Below the pieces are notes generated by a model that worked only from the letters and a program-made list of their open reading frames with translations, ran no database searches and was not told the DNA's origin. From Robiginitalea aestuariiviva (GTDB lineage: Bacteria > Bacteroidota > Bacteroidia > Flavobacteriales > Flavobacteriaceae), in assembly GCF_029537735.1 (NCBI RefSeq), contig NZ_JARPUQ010000002.1, positions 487,536 to 551,535 of the forward strand: 64,000 nt of DNA, in the 5' to 3' direction. This document shows positions 1-8,231 of this stretch, in pieces; within the stretch, counting starts at the first letter, position 1; the number at the start of each line of letters is the position of its first letter. The position numbers and the translations under genes were made by a program.

Positions 1-375
1 GGGGCCCCCTCTAACCCCCGGGGAACAAGATACGGCCCTGCCCTGTATGTTATTTTCATGCTGGAGTACCTTCGCTTTGCTCGGTGCTCACCTGCCCTTC
101 GGGACTGGAGTACCTTCGCTTCGCTCGGTGCCTCCGCGTCCTTCCGGCCTTATGGGGCCCCCTCTAACCCCCGGGGAACAAGATACGGCCCTGCCCTGTA
201 TGTTATTTTCATGCTGGAGTACCTTCGCTTCGCTCGGTTCCTCTGCGTCCTTCCGTGCCGGAGTACCTTCGCTATGCTCGGTGCTCACCTGCCCTTCGGG
301 ACTGGAGTATCTTCGCTTCGCTCGGTGCTCACCTGCCCTTCGGGACTGGAGTACCTTCGCTTCGCTCGGTGCTCC
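1..375. repeat. Tandem/interspersed repeats upstream of tRNA-Leu
   Basis: A unit beginning GGAGTACCTTCGC recurs at about 63, 107, 215, 260, 304 and 348, with a 44-bp period where copies are adjacent. A larger block starting GGGGCCCCCTCTAACC appears at 1 and again at 154, so the array is a composite of a 153-bp and a 44-bp period. Short frames through it are low-complexity and not credible genes. The left end is cut by the window. Nothing else is seen between 375 and the terminator at 485. Confidence 0.85.
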
Positions 376-484
376 AGAATGCGCCCGCATTTGAAAATGC
401 AAACCCTGCACCGCGTACCGCGGTGCGGTTTTGTTTTTCCGTCTCCCTTACAAAAGCGAGCTTTTGACGGGTCCCGGTAAAACA

Positions 485-514
485 AAACCCCGCTCTCATC
501 TGAGAGCGGGGTTT
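485..514 (-). terminator. Rho-independent terminator after tRNA-Leu
   Basis: A perfect 14-bp inverted repeat (AAACCCCGCTCTCA and its complement) with a 2-base centre is followed on the minus strand by TTTTGTTTTA. It starts 11 bases past the 3' end of the tRNA, so it ends the tRNA transcript. Confidence 0.85.
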
Positions 515-524
515 GCGCTTTAAG

Positions 525-607
525 TGACCACGACTGGAGTCGAACCAGCACGTCCTGAGGACACTACCCCCTCAAGGTAGCGCGTCTACCAATTCCGCCA
601 CGTGGCC
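525..607 (-). tRNA. tRNA-Leu (anticodon GAG)
   Basis: The minus strand folds as a class II tRNA. The acceptor stem GGCCACG pairs with CGTGGTC (one G-U) followed by discriminator A. The D-arm contains TGGTAGACGC, the anticodon stem CTACC/GGTAG encloses the loop TTGAGGG (GAG at 34-36), a variable arm follows, and the T-arm carries GGTTCGACTCC. CCA is not encoded. It decodes CUC/CUU leucine codons. Confidence 0.93.
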
Positions 608-759
608 GGGAATAAGCGGCACAAATATAACCCCATTTTTTACTCCCCGCCAAACCTTTATCAGGTTTTTATGCGTTGGGATGATCCGGTGGGGCGCATG
701 ATAAAAATCAGCGCTTTCTCTGGGGATTCGGACTATCTTTCTGGTATAATTGGAAGTCC

Positions 760-1506
760 ATGCTCAGCCGGTCCCTTCCCTGGTTCCTGTTGCTGGCGCT
801 GCTGGCCGAAGTCCTGGGGACGGTTGGCGGGTTCGGCTCGTCGGTCTATTTTGTGCCCATGGCCAATTTCTTTATGGATTTCCAGTCCGTATTGGGCATT
901 ACGGCCTTGTATCACCTTTCCAGCAACCTGAGTAAAATCGGGTTTTTTCGCAAGGGCATAGACCGGACCCTCCTGCTGTACCTCGGGATTCCCGCCGTGG
1001 TACTCGTGGCTGCAGGGGCCTGGCTTAGCAAGTGGGTAGACCCGGAATCCCTGAGCCTGGTGCTGGGGGTATTCCTGCTGGTTTTTGCCCTGGTTTTCCT
1101 GCTAAAGCGGGAACTTCGGGTGCACCCTTCCCGCCGCAATGCCGTAACCGGGGGTGCACTTTCCGGTTTCCTGGCAGGTATCCTGGGTACCGGAGGTGCG
1201 GTACGGGGTGCGGTAATGACCGCTTTTAACCTCCCCAAGGAACGGTTTATTGCCACTTCGGCTGTCATAGACCTGGGCATCGACCTGAGCCGTACCCTGG
1301 TTTATGCGGGCAATGGGTATATACATAAGCACGACCTGTATTTGGTGCCTTTTCTGATCGTGATCAGTATAGTGGGGACCTTTGCAGGCAAGAAAATCCT
1401 GGAGCGTATCAGCCAGGAACAATTCCGGGGTTTTGTGCTGGTACTGCTGATGGGGATAGGGGTGATTACCTTACTGGCCCACCTGCCGGCGGTACTGCGG
1501 CAGTAG
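760..1506 (+). CDS. TauE/SafE (TSUP) family permease
   Basis: A 248-residue polytopic inner-membrane protein with about eight hydrophobic segments. Glycine-rich stretches in both halves (VLGTVGGFGSS near residue 20, GFLAGILGTGGAVRG near 140) are the duplicated signature of the TSUP family, which exports sulfite, organosulfonates or other small anions. Length fits the family. It stands alone between the tRNA and the cbpA gene, so the substrate cannot be inferred from context. Confidence 0.8.
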   Translation: MLSRSLPWFLLLALLAEVLGTVGGFGSSVYFVPMANFFMDFQSVLGITALYHLSSNLSKIGFFRKGIDRTLLLYLGIPAVVLVAAGAWLSKWVDPESLSLVLGVFLLVFALVFLLKRELRVHPSRRNAVTGGALSGFLAGILGTGGAVRGAVMTAFNLPKERFIATSAVIDLGIDLSRTLVYAGNGYIHKHDLYLVPFLIVISIVGTFAGKKILERISQEQFRGFVLVLLMGIGVITLLAHLPAVLRQ

Positions 1507-1540
1507 CTGGGTATTACATGGAATTTAATCCTTTTGTGAC

Positions 1541-2431
1541 GTGGATTTTATAGACTATTACAAGGTGTTAGGGCTGTCCAAAGGCGCTGGTGAAAAGGAC
1601 ATCAAGAAGGCGTACCGGAAACTGGCCCGGGAATACCACCCGGACCTGAACCCCGGCAATGCAGAAGCCGAACGCAAGTTTAAACAGGTGAACGAAGCCC
1701 ACGAAGTGCTTTCCGACCCTGAAAAACGTAAAAAATATGACCAGTACGGAAAGGACTGGGAACAAGCCGAGGCTTTTGAAGAGGCCCGGAAGGCCAGGTC
1801 TGCCCGGTCGGAGTACGGCCAGTATACGTACAGTGGCGGGCCGGAAAGCGATTTTTCGGACTTCTTCTCGTCCATGTTTGGCGGGTTTGGGGATTCCCGC
1901 AGGGGCCGGGGCATGGGGTACCGGGGGCAGGACCTTCAGGCCAGCCTGGAACTGGACCTCAAAGATGCCTATCGCACCCACCAGCGCACCCTGGACCTGG
2001 GGGGTCGGAAGATTCGTATAACCATCCCCGCAGGGATTGAGGATGGGCAGACGATCCGCATCAAGGGCCATGGGGCGCCCGGCGTAAACGGGGGGCCGGC
2101 GGGAGACCTGTATATCCGCTTTACCGTGCGCAACACCACCCCCTTCCAAAGAGAAGGTCCGCAACTGTATAAAACCGTTCGCATCCCACTCACTACAGCG
2201 GTACTGGGTGGGAAAATCACGGTAAAAACCCTGGACGGCCAGGCCCGACTTACCGTGAAGCCCCATACCCAGAACGGTACCCGGGTGAAGCTTAAGGGCA
2301 AGGGATTTCCCTTCTACAAACAAGAAGGGATCTTCGGGGACCTGGTGCTCACTTTTGAGGTAGCGCTGCCCACTTCCCTGACGCCCGAACAACGGGCCTT
2401 GTTTGAGCAACTGAAACAGACTGAAACCTGA
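1541..2431 (+). CDS. cbpA: DnaJ-class co-chaperone CbpA
   Basis: A 296-residue type II J-protein. The J domain (residues 1-70) carries HPD at 33-35. A glycine-rich linker (about 95-130) and two C-terminal beta substrate-binding domains follow, with no CXXCXGXG zinc finger, which separates it from DnaJ. It should stimulate DnaK and help hold unfolded protein. The start is GTG, giving the standard N-terminus DYYKVLGL; an upstream ATG at 1518 is out of frame. The next gene starts 5 bases downstream and encodes a CbpM-like modulator, so the two form an operon. Confidence 0.88.
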   Translation: MDFIDYYKVLGLSKGAGEKDIKKAYRKLAREYHPDLNPGNAEAERKFKQVNEAHEVLSDPEKRKKYDQYGKDWEQAEAFEEARKARSARSEYGQYTYSGGPESDFSDFFSSMFGGFGDSRRGRGMGYRGQDLQASLELDLKDAYRTHQRTLDLGGRKIRITIPAGIEDGQTIRIKGHGAPGVNGGPAGDLYIRFTVRNTTPFQREGPQLYKTVRIPLTTAVLGGKITVKTLDGQARLTVKPHTQNGTRVKLKGKGFPFYKQEGIFGDLVLTFEVALPTSLTPEQRALFEQLKQTET

Positions 2432-2435
2432 TCCC

Positions 2436-2735
2436 ATGAAAAGCGAAAAATACATCCACCTTTCGGATTTTTGCCGCGGGCATGCCCTGGAAGAAGCCTT
2501 TGTATTCCTGCTGGAGGAATACGAGCTGGTGCGGATTGAACACTTCAATTCCCGCCCGGCCATCCACCGCAGGGACCTGCGCCGTCTGGAGCGCCTGGTG
2601 CGTCTGCACCGGGATCTGGAAATCGGGGTGCCTGGGTTGCAGGCCATAGAGCAGTTGCTGGGCCGGATGGAAGCCCTGCAGGAGGAAATGCGGCAGTTGC
2701 GACTGCGGCTGCAACGCCATGAATCCCGGGATTAG
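2436..2735 (+). CDS. cbpM: CbpM-like chaperone modulator
   Basis: A 99-residue helical protein with the pattern LRRLERLVRLHRDLEIGVPGLQAIEQLL and a C-terminal coiled coil (about 65-97), as in CbpM/MerR-like modulators. In E. coli CbpM binds the CbpA J domain and inhibits it. Adjacent to cbpA here. Its stop overlaps by 4 bp the stop of the convergent ABC ATPase gene. Confidence 0.8.
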   Translation: MKSEKYIHLSDFCRGHALEEAFVFLLEEYELVRIEHFNSRPAIHRRDLRRLERLVRLHRDLEIGVPGLQAIEQLLGRMEALQEEMRQLRLRLQRHESRD

Positions 2736-3412
2736 CCACCATTGAGCATCCGCCCGTCTTCCATGTACAGGGTGCGGTCTGTGCGCCGGGCAAAATCTTC
2801 GTCGTGGGTCACAATCAGCAGGGAAAGCCCGCGGGTTTCCTTCAATTCCCGGAAAATCTGAAACACATTTTCGGAATTGTAACTATCCAGGTTTCCGGTG
2901 GGTTCGTCCCCCATCAGGATAACGGGGTCGTTTATCAGGGCCCGGGCAATGGCCACCCGTTGCTTTTCGCCCCCGGAGATGCGGGAAGCCCGCTTATGCG
3001 CCAGGGGCTCGATATGCAGCATCCGCAGCTTGGCCAGGGCATCCTCCCGGATCGCTTCAACGGGCTTTCGCCCCAGTTTCAGGGCAGGCAGCATTACGTT
3101 GTCCAAAACACTGAATTCCCCCAGCAGATAGTGGAACTGGAAAACAAAACCGATATGGGCGTTGCGCACGGCCGACAGGCGGTGGTGGGATTGCCCGGTC
3201 AGGCATTCCCCGTTCAGGAAGAGAGAACCGGAATAATCCGTGTCCATGGTGGAGAGGATATAGAGCAGGGTAGACTTCCCGGAACCGGATTTACCCATGA
3301 TGCTCACAAACTCCCCGGGCTGAATTTTGAAATTGATGTCTTTCAGCACGTGGAATTCCACCGGTTTGGTGAAGTATTTATCGATATGTTGTGCTTCCAG
3401 GACCGGGTTCAT
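2732..3412 (-). CDS. ABC transporter ATPase (LolD/MacB type)
   Basis: A 226-residue nucleotide-binding subunit. Walker A GKSGSGKST is at residues 40-48, the signature RISGGEKQRVAIARAL near 144-159, and Walker B ending MGDEP near 168-173. The subfamily is that of LolD/FtsE/MacB, which powers FtsX-type permeases rather than channel transporters. It is the last gene of a three-gene minus-strand operon (adaptor, permease, ATPase), 9 bases after the permease. The operon probably exports a lipophilic compound or peptide, or moves lipoprotein or lipid across the envelope; the sequence does not fix the substrate. Confidence 0.9.
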   Translation of the reverse strand: MNPVLEAQHIDKYFTKPVEFHVLKDINFKIQPGEFVSIMGKSGSGKSTLLYILSTMDTDYSGSLFLNGECLTGQSHHRLSAVRNAHIGFVFQFHYLLGEFSVLDNVMLPALKLGRKPVEAIREDALAKLRMLHIEPLAHKRASRISGGEKQRVAIARALINDPVILMGDEPTGNLDSYNSENVFQIFRELKETRGLSLLIVTHDEDFARRTDRTLYMEDGRMLNGG

Positions 3413-3421
3413 GGTATGGGT

Positions 3422-4684
3422 TTAGTTTCCGCGGATAATCCGGACCGGGTCTATCCTTCGGGCCCGGGCAGCGGGCAGGTATCCGGCCACAAAGGTGGAT
3501 ACCAGCGCAAAGGTTATCCCAATCAGGTAAAACCAGGGGTTCTGGTTTACCGGGAAGGTGGTTATGGTGGGCAAAGCCTCCGTTTCAAAGGGGAGGTTGT
3601 CGATAATGCGGCTAAGCACAAAGCCGATCAGCAGGCCGGCGGCCCCTCCGGCAAAGCCAATGATCAGCGCTTGGCTCATGAAGATTTGGTGCACATCCCG
3701 GCCCGAAAACCCGGTGGCTTTCAGAATGGCAATGTCATTCATCTTTTCGTAAATCAGCATGTTCAGGATGTTGTAAATCCCGAACCCGGCTACGATCAGC
3801 AGGGTGATGGACACCGCATAGGTAATGAGGTTGCGGATGCTGGTTCCGGTTTCAAACTGGGCGTTGGCCTCCTGAATGTCCCGGGCCCTGACCCCGAAAC
3901 GGGTTTGCAGTTCCCGTGCCATGGGCACGGCCAGGTCCAGCTGGTGCAGCTTGATGTTGATGTCCGTGATATAGTTGGCGGGTTGCCCCAGCACCTGTTG
4001 TACCGTTTGCAGCTTGGCAAAGCTCTGGCTGTTGTCGATGTCTGCCAGCCCGCTCTGGTACAGGCCCACGATCTGCAGGGGGAAAAGTCCGCCGTCCGGG
4101 GTGCTTACCTGAATGCGGTCGCCCGGAGAAAGGGAAAACTTCTCGGCCAGCCCTGCCCCCAGTACAATGCCGTTATCCGAACGGTGGAGGGCCTCCGGGG
4201 TCCCTTCAATAAAATAATCCCCCAGGTTGGAAAGCCGGTCTTCTTCGAGTACATCCACGCCCACCAGCACCCCGCCCAGGTCCTGGGACCCGGAGAGGTA
4301 AAAGATCTGGGCCCGTAACTGGGGGCTGGCGCCCAGCACCCGGGCATCGTTCTTCAGGGATTTTAGGATGGGCAGGGCATTGTGAATTTTAAGCTGTCCT
4401 TTTTTAGGTTTTACGGAGTGGATCTGCAGCAGGTCCGAAGCGTAGGGTTCCAGGCGGGCAGCAGGCTGCCGGGCGGAGGGCTCCACTTCATTATACAGGT
4501 GGATGTGGGGAGTCTGGTTCAGGATCAGGTTGTCCAGCATCTGGTTGAGCCCGGTCATAAAGCTCACCAGGGTAATATAGGCGCCAATCCCGAAGGTGAC
4601 CCCCAGGGCAGCCGTTACCGTAGACTTCATCTTGGTGAGCAGGTGGGTGCGCGCAATGCTCAGGATCAGGGTAAATCGTTTCAT
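3422..4684 (-). CDS. FtsX/LolC-family ABC permease
   Basis: A 420-residue membrane protein. One N-terminal transmembrane helix (about 15-45) is followed by a large periplasmic MacB-PCD-like domain (about 45-280) and three C-terminal helices (about 290-410) ending in PAARARRIDPVRIIRG, a conserved tail of the LolC/LolE/MacB permeases. It overlaps the adaptor gene by 4 bp (ATGA), which indicates translational coupling. Confidence 0.88.
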   Translation of the reverse strand: MKRFTLILSIARTHLLTKMKSTVTAALGVTFGIGAYITLVSFMTGLNQMLDNLILNQTPHIHLYNEVEPSARQPAARLEPYASDLLQIHSVKPKKGQLKIHNALPILKSLKNDARVLGASPQLRAQIFYLSGSQDLGGVLVGVDVLEEDRLSNLGDYFIEGTPEALHRSDNGIVLGAGLAEKFSLSPGDRIQVSTPDGGLFPLQIVGLYQSGLADIDNSQSFAKLQTVQQVLGQPANYITDINIKLHQLDLAVPMARELQTRFGVRARDIQEANAQFETGTSIRNLITYAVSITLLIVAGFGIYNILNMLIYEKMNDIAILKATGFSGRDVHQIFMSQALIIGFAGGAAGLLIGFVLSRIIDNLPFETEALPTITTFPVNQNPWFYLIGITFALVSTFVAGYLPAARARRIDPVRIIRGN

Positions 4685-5778
4685 GGGTCGGGTTTCAGGA
4701 TGCGGGTATTTGCCTCCAGCCCTTCACGGACTTCCACCCGGTCCAGGGTTTGCAAGCCCAGGGAAACTTTTTTGAGGCCGGCTGCAGTTCGAACGCTATC
4801 GGCCCCAACCAGGTAATTGCGGGGAATGGTCAGGACATCCGTTCGGGTGGCCACAATGATATTGGCCTCCCCGGACATGCCCGGGAACAATACTGCAGGG
4901 GGTGTATTAAACCGCGCCTCTACCCGGAAGGTCTGGTTGCGGGCATCTTTCTCCGGGTAGATGCGGGCCACAAAACCCTGAAAGACCGTGTCCTGATAGG
5001 CGTCCAGGCTCAGGACCACGTCCTGCCCGGGCCGGAGGCGGACGATATCCACCTCGTCCACCAAAAGTTCTGCCAGGAAGGTGTCCGGGCTGCCCACCAT
5101 AGCCAGGGGCTGGCTGGGGGATACCCCTTCTCCGGGTTCGTTGTAGAGGGCATAAACCCGCCCGCGTATCTTACTGCGCAACCGGAATTGTGCGGCGTCG
5201 GACTGACTGGCGCGAAATTGGTTTTCGGCCTGTACCATGGCTGTATGCAGTTCCTGTTTCTTGCGTTGGTATTCGCTACGCAATTGCTCCAGCTGGCTTT
5301 GGGATCGCTCATAGGCCAGCTGCCGGGCTTCCAGGGTTGCCCGGGATCCGATCTGCTGGGCCCATAACTTGCGCTGGCGGTCGTAATTCAAGGAATCGTC
5401 CCTGTAAGTAAGTTCGGCCAGGCGGATGCGCGATGCCAAATCCCGAAGCGGGCTGGCTTCCCCCTTGTACTGGTCGGCGGCCCACTCCATTTGCAGGCGG
5501 GCATTTTCCCGGTAGCGCTCGGGGGCATCGGCGGCAATCTGCACCAGGGCATCCCCAGGCATTACGGTATCGCCCTCCTGTACCAGGTTTTGTTCCAGGA
5601 TGCCGCCCACAGAGGCGTATACGCGGTACATGCTGTCCGGCTGTATGGTCACGGAGGCATAGACCGCTTCGGTAATGTCTTGTACTTCCGGGGTGATCCC
5701 GTTGTCCTTTTTGCCGCAACCTGCCAGAAGGCCCAGGCAGAGCAAACCGGACAGGGGTATGGTATATTGGGGTTTCAT
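4681..5778 (-). CDS. Periplasmic adaptor (HlyD/MFP) lipoprotein
   Basis: A 365-residue adaptor. The chosen start (MKPQYTIPLSG) puts a type II signal with lipobox LAGC at residues 18-21; a start 45 bases upstream would bury it. A biotinyl-lipoyl half motif, a long helical hairpin rich in Q/E/R (about 85-185) and a beta-barrel domain follow, the usual order for membrane fusion proteins. First gene of the efflux operon; it probably joins the permease to an outer-membrane channel encoded elsewhere. Confidence 0.87.
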   Translation of the reverse strand: MKPQYTIPLSGLLCLGLLAGCGKKDNGITPEVQDITEAVYASVTIQPDSMYRVYASVGGILEQNLVQEGDTVMPGDALVQIAADAPERYRENARLQMEWAADQYKGEASPLRDLASRIRLAELTYRDDSLNYDRQRKLWAQQIGSRATLEARQLAYERSQSQLEQLRSEYQRKKQELHTAMVQAENQFRASQSDAAQFRLRSKIRGRVYALYNEPGEGVSPSQPLAMVGSPDTFLAELLVDEVDIVRLRPGQDVVLSLDAYQDTVFQGFVARIYPEKDARNQTFRVEARFNTPPAVLFPGMSGEANIIVATRTDVLTIPRNYLVGADSVRTAAGLKKVSLGLQTLDRVEVREGLEANTRILKPDP

Positions 5779-6083
5779 CTGAAAAGGTCCTGAAGGGATA
5801 AAATTAGGCGATGGCAAGGCCATTTCGCATGATATATCTCATGGCCCGCCCGGCCCTCAGTCTTATAAAGGTAAGGGGTTCAACGGATTTTAGTCTCCCG
5901 GCAGGTTAAAATCCCGCGATTTCAGATGGCCAATACCCCCTGGGATATGACCTATTTCCTTAAAAATGGCAAATAAGTGTTTAACAAAGGGTTAACGATG
6001 GAAAAAAGGACCCCCAAACCTGATGATTGTCATATGTTGGGCCTGTTGAAGCCCGTAGTTTCCGCCCTTAAAAACAAACAACC

Positions 6084-6509
6084 ATGCGAATCCTTTCTAC
6101 CTCCAAGACCAATCAGGCACCTTCTTTCGGTTTTATTGCCCGCGGCCTGGGTCTCGTGTACCTCTGGTTCGGGGCTCTGAAATTTTTCCCGGGTCTGAGC
6201 CCGGCAGAGGCCCTGGCCGGCGATACCATTGAAGCGCTGACCTTCGGGACGATCAGTGCCGGGCTGGGACTGGTCCTGCTGGCGCTGTGGGAATTTGCCA
6301 TAGGCATCCTGCTTATGGTCGGCATTTGCCGGCGCTGTGCCCTAACGGCAGCTATCGTCCACATTGTCCTGACCTTTACCCCATTGTTTTTCTTCCCGGA
6401 ATTGTGTTTTACGCAATTCCCCTATGGCCTTACCCTGGTGGGCCAGTACATCATTAAGAATGTGGTCTTCCTTGGGGTTATGGTAGCCATGCTTCGCCGG
6501 CTTCCCTGA
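6084..6509 (+). CDS. DoxX-like membrane protein
   Basis: A 141-residue protein with four hydrophobic segments and the motif LGLVYLWFGALKFFPG near the first helix, typical of DoxX/YkgB-like proteins. Function in this family is poorly defined; some members relate to redox or thiosulfate metabolism. The 260 bases upstream hold AT-rich sequence and no credible gene. It is convergent with the thioredoxin gene, 12 bp away. Confidence 0.72.
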   Translation: MRILSTSKTNQAPSFGFIARGLGLVYLWFGALKFFPGLSPAEALAGDTIEALTFGTISAGLGLVLLALWEFAIGILLMVGICRRCALTAAIVHIVLTFTPLFFFPELCFTQFPYGLTLVGQYIIKNVVFLGVMVAMLRRLP

Positions 6510-6521
6510 TCCGTACCCAGG

Positions 6522-6821
6522 TTAAAGATAGGGGGCCAGGGCCTGGTAGAGTTGCGGCTCCTGCAGCACGCCGGACTGGCGCCATACCGCCTGACCTGCT
6601 TTAAATAGGATGAGCGTGGGTACCCCGCGTACCTGGTACTGGCTGGCAATTGCAGGGTTGCCGTCTACGTCGATCTTGATGATTTTAATACGGTCCCCCA
6701 GCCGGGCTTTCAACTGTTTCAGGACAGGGGCCAGCATTTTGCACGGGCCGCACCAGTCTGCGTGAAAATCGACCAGTACCGGGGTTTCGGATTGGACGAG
6801 GGTGGAAAAGGAGGCTTTCAT
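6522..6821 (-). CDS. trxA: Thioredoxin
   Basis: A 99-residue single-domain thioredoxin with active site WCGPCK at about residues 22-27 and the cis-proline loop RGVPTLILF near 69-77. No signal peptide, so cytoplasmic disulfide reduction. It is divergent from the universal stress gene across 118 bp, suggesting shared stress control. Confidence 0.9.
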   Translation of the reverse strand: MKASFSTLVQSETPVLVDFHADWCGPCKMLAPVLKQLKARLGDRIKIIKIDVDGNPAIASQYQVRGVPTLILFKAGQAVWRQSGVLQEPQLYQALAPYL

Positions 6822-6908
6822 GGTAAAGGAAATTTCCGGGCGTTAAAAGTACGCCTTCCGGGGTAGGTGCACCAATGACCAAAATCATAGGCTACTTCGT
6901 ATAATATG

Positions 6909-6920
6909 CCTAAATTTAGG
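6909..6920. promoter_or_regulatory. 12-bp palindrome upstream of stress operon
   Basis: CCTAAATTTAGG is a perfect palindrome 20 bases before the universal stress protein start and in the same intergenic space as the thioredoxin promoter. It could be an operator for a dimeric regulator; no regulator is identified. Confidence 0.3.
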
Positions 6921-6939
6921 TATATCAGAAGTTTACGCT

Positions 6940-7782
6940 ATGGAAATGCGCATTGCCATCCCCACGGATTTTTCCCTTCCTGCCGAAAAGGCTGCCCTCT
7001 ATACCCTGGAGCTTTTCCGGGATATGACCTGTACCTTTTTCCTGGTACACACCTATACCCCTTCATTCTTCCGTGCCGAGTACCTGTTGCACAGCCCGGG
7101 CCAGATTGGCCTGGGGGATTTCTACCAGCAGCGGGTGCTGGATACCCTGGAGGCCTTTAAGGCCCGGTTGAAGGCAAAGGACAGCAACCCCAGGCACCGC
7201 TTTATGATCCATGCGGCCTTTAACTCCCTGGATGCGGAATTGCACGATATGGTGGGTAAGGAAGACCTGGACCTGATCGCTATGGGAACCCAGGGGGCTA
7301 CGGGAGCGAAGGAGGTTTTGCTGGGGACCCACGCTACCCTGGTGGCTCACAAAGCCGGGGTGCCCGTTTTAATCATCCCGGAGCAGGCCCGGGTTGCGGC
7401 CCTGGAAGAGGTCCTCTTTCCGGCCGATTACAAAGCGGACTATGCCCGCCTGCCGCTGCAGGTGTTGCGCACACTTTTGCAACAGGCCGGGGCACGGCTG
7501 CACATCCTGCACACCTACACCCCAAGGGACCAGACCGAGGCGGGGCGGCAGGGGCGCCAACAATTGGAGGAAGCCCTTAAGGGGGTGGATGTCCATTGGC
7601 ACGAACAGGAAGAGGACCAACTGGTTTCCGCCATTAACCATTTTGCCCGGCAGCAGCCCATACAGCTTTTGGTCCTGGTGCGCAACCCGCATACCTTCCT
7701 GGAAAACCTGCTGGTGACCCCGCTCATAGACCAGATCGGGTTCCACACCCGGATTCCCTTACTGGTTTTGCCTCCGGCGTAA
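6940..7782 (+). CDS. Tandem universal stress protein (UspA family)
   Basis: A 280-residue cytoplasmic protein of two Usp domains. The first (1-147) has RIAIPTDFS and a G-containing nucleotide-binding tail (IAMGTQGATGAKEVLLGTHATLVA...PVLIIP). The second (about 152-280) is degenerate at the nucleotide loop. Tandem Usps of this length are common in Bacteroidota. Followed 35 bases later by a small conserved gene and then a run of co-directional stress-type genes. Confidence 0.88.
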   Translation: MEMRIAIPTDFSLPAEKAALYTLELFRDMTCTFFLVHTYTPSFFRAEYLLHSPGQIGLGDFYQQRVLDTLEAFKARLKAKDSNPRHRFMIHAAFNSLDAELHDMVGKEDLDLIAMGTQGATGAKEVLLGTHATLVAHKAGVPVLIIPEQARVAALEEVLFPADYKADYARLPLQVLRTLLQQAGARLHILHTYTPRDQTEAGRQGRQQLEEALKGVDVHWHEQEEDQLVSAINHFARQQPIQLLVLVRNPHTFLENLLVTPLIDQIGFHTRIPLLVLPPA

Positions 7783-7817
7783 AGGAGGCACCTTACTCAT
7801 CAGAAAAACAAAGGATC

Positions 7818-8222
7818 ATGAAAAATACAGGCATTTGGATCGACCGGCAGCAGGCCCACCTGGTGTATCTGGAAGACCAGCACGAAACCCTAGAGACGGT
7901 AAACTCCGAGGTGGAATTCCTCAACCCCAGGGGCGGCTCCCGTTCCAAAACCCGCTGGGGACCGCAGCAGGTGGTGCACGACAGCAAGTACACTGCCCGT
8001 GAAAAGCAACAGCTGCAGCGCTATTACCAGGACCTGGCCACCCGCCTGGCCGATTCCGGCAAGGTGGTGCTTTACGGCCCGGCCGGGACCAACACCCAAT
8101 TTAAAAGGTACCTGGAGGATTGCCATCCCCTGCTGGCTGCCCGGGTACGGGACGTATTTCCTGCCGATAGCATGACGGAAAACCAGTTCCGGGCCCTGGT
8201 CCGGGAGTATTATAATTCCTGA
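7818..8222 (+). CDS. Conserved hypothetical protein of stress cluster
   Basis: 134 residues, soluble and charged. The opening GIWIDRQQAHLVYL and the later VVLYGPAGTNTQFKRYLED recall the strand-helix pattern of eRF1-domain or host-attachment-like proteins, but this is a fold-level impression, not a family call. It lies between the Usp gene and the ATP-cone nuclease-like gene, 9 bases from the latter, so it is probably in the same operon and role. Confidence 0.6.
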   Translation: MKNTGIWIDRQQAHLVYLEDQHETLETVNSEVEFLNPRGGSRSKTRWGPQQVVHDSKYTAREKQQLQRYYQDLATRLADSGKVVLYGPAGTNTQFKRYLEDCHPLLAARVRDVFPADSMTENQFRALVREYYNS

Positions 8223-8231
8223 ACACCGATC

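Noticed and set aside
1568-2647. A 359-codon minus-strand frame opposite cbpA
   Set aside because: It is antisense to the J-domain protein and arises from high GC. No recognisable domain.
2804-4318. A 504-codon plus-strand open frame over the ABC transporter genes
   Set aside because: It is the antisense shadow of the minus-strand ATPase and permease genes, both with complete family motifs; the plus-strand translation is low-complexity.
5977-6180. A 67-codon plus-strand frame upstream of the DoxX gene
   Set aside because: It overlaps the DoxX start in another frame and ends in low-complexity sequence; no support as a gene.
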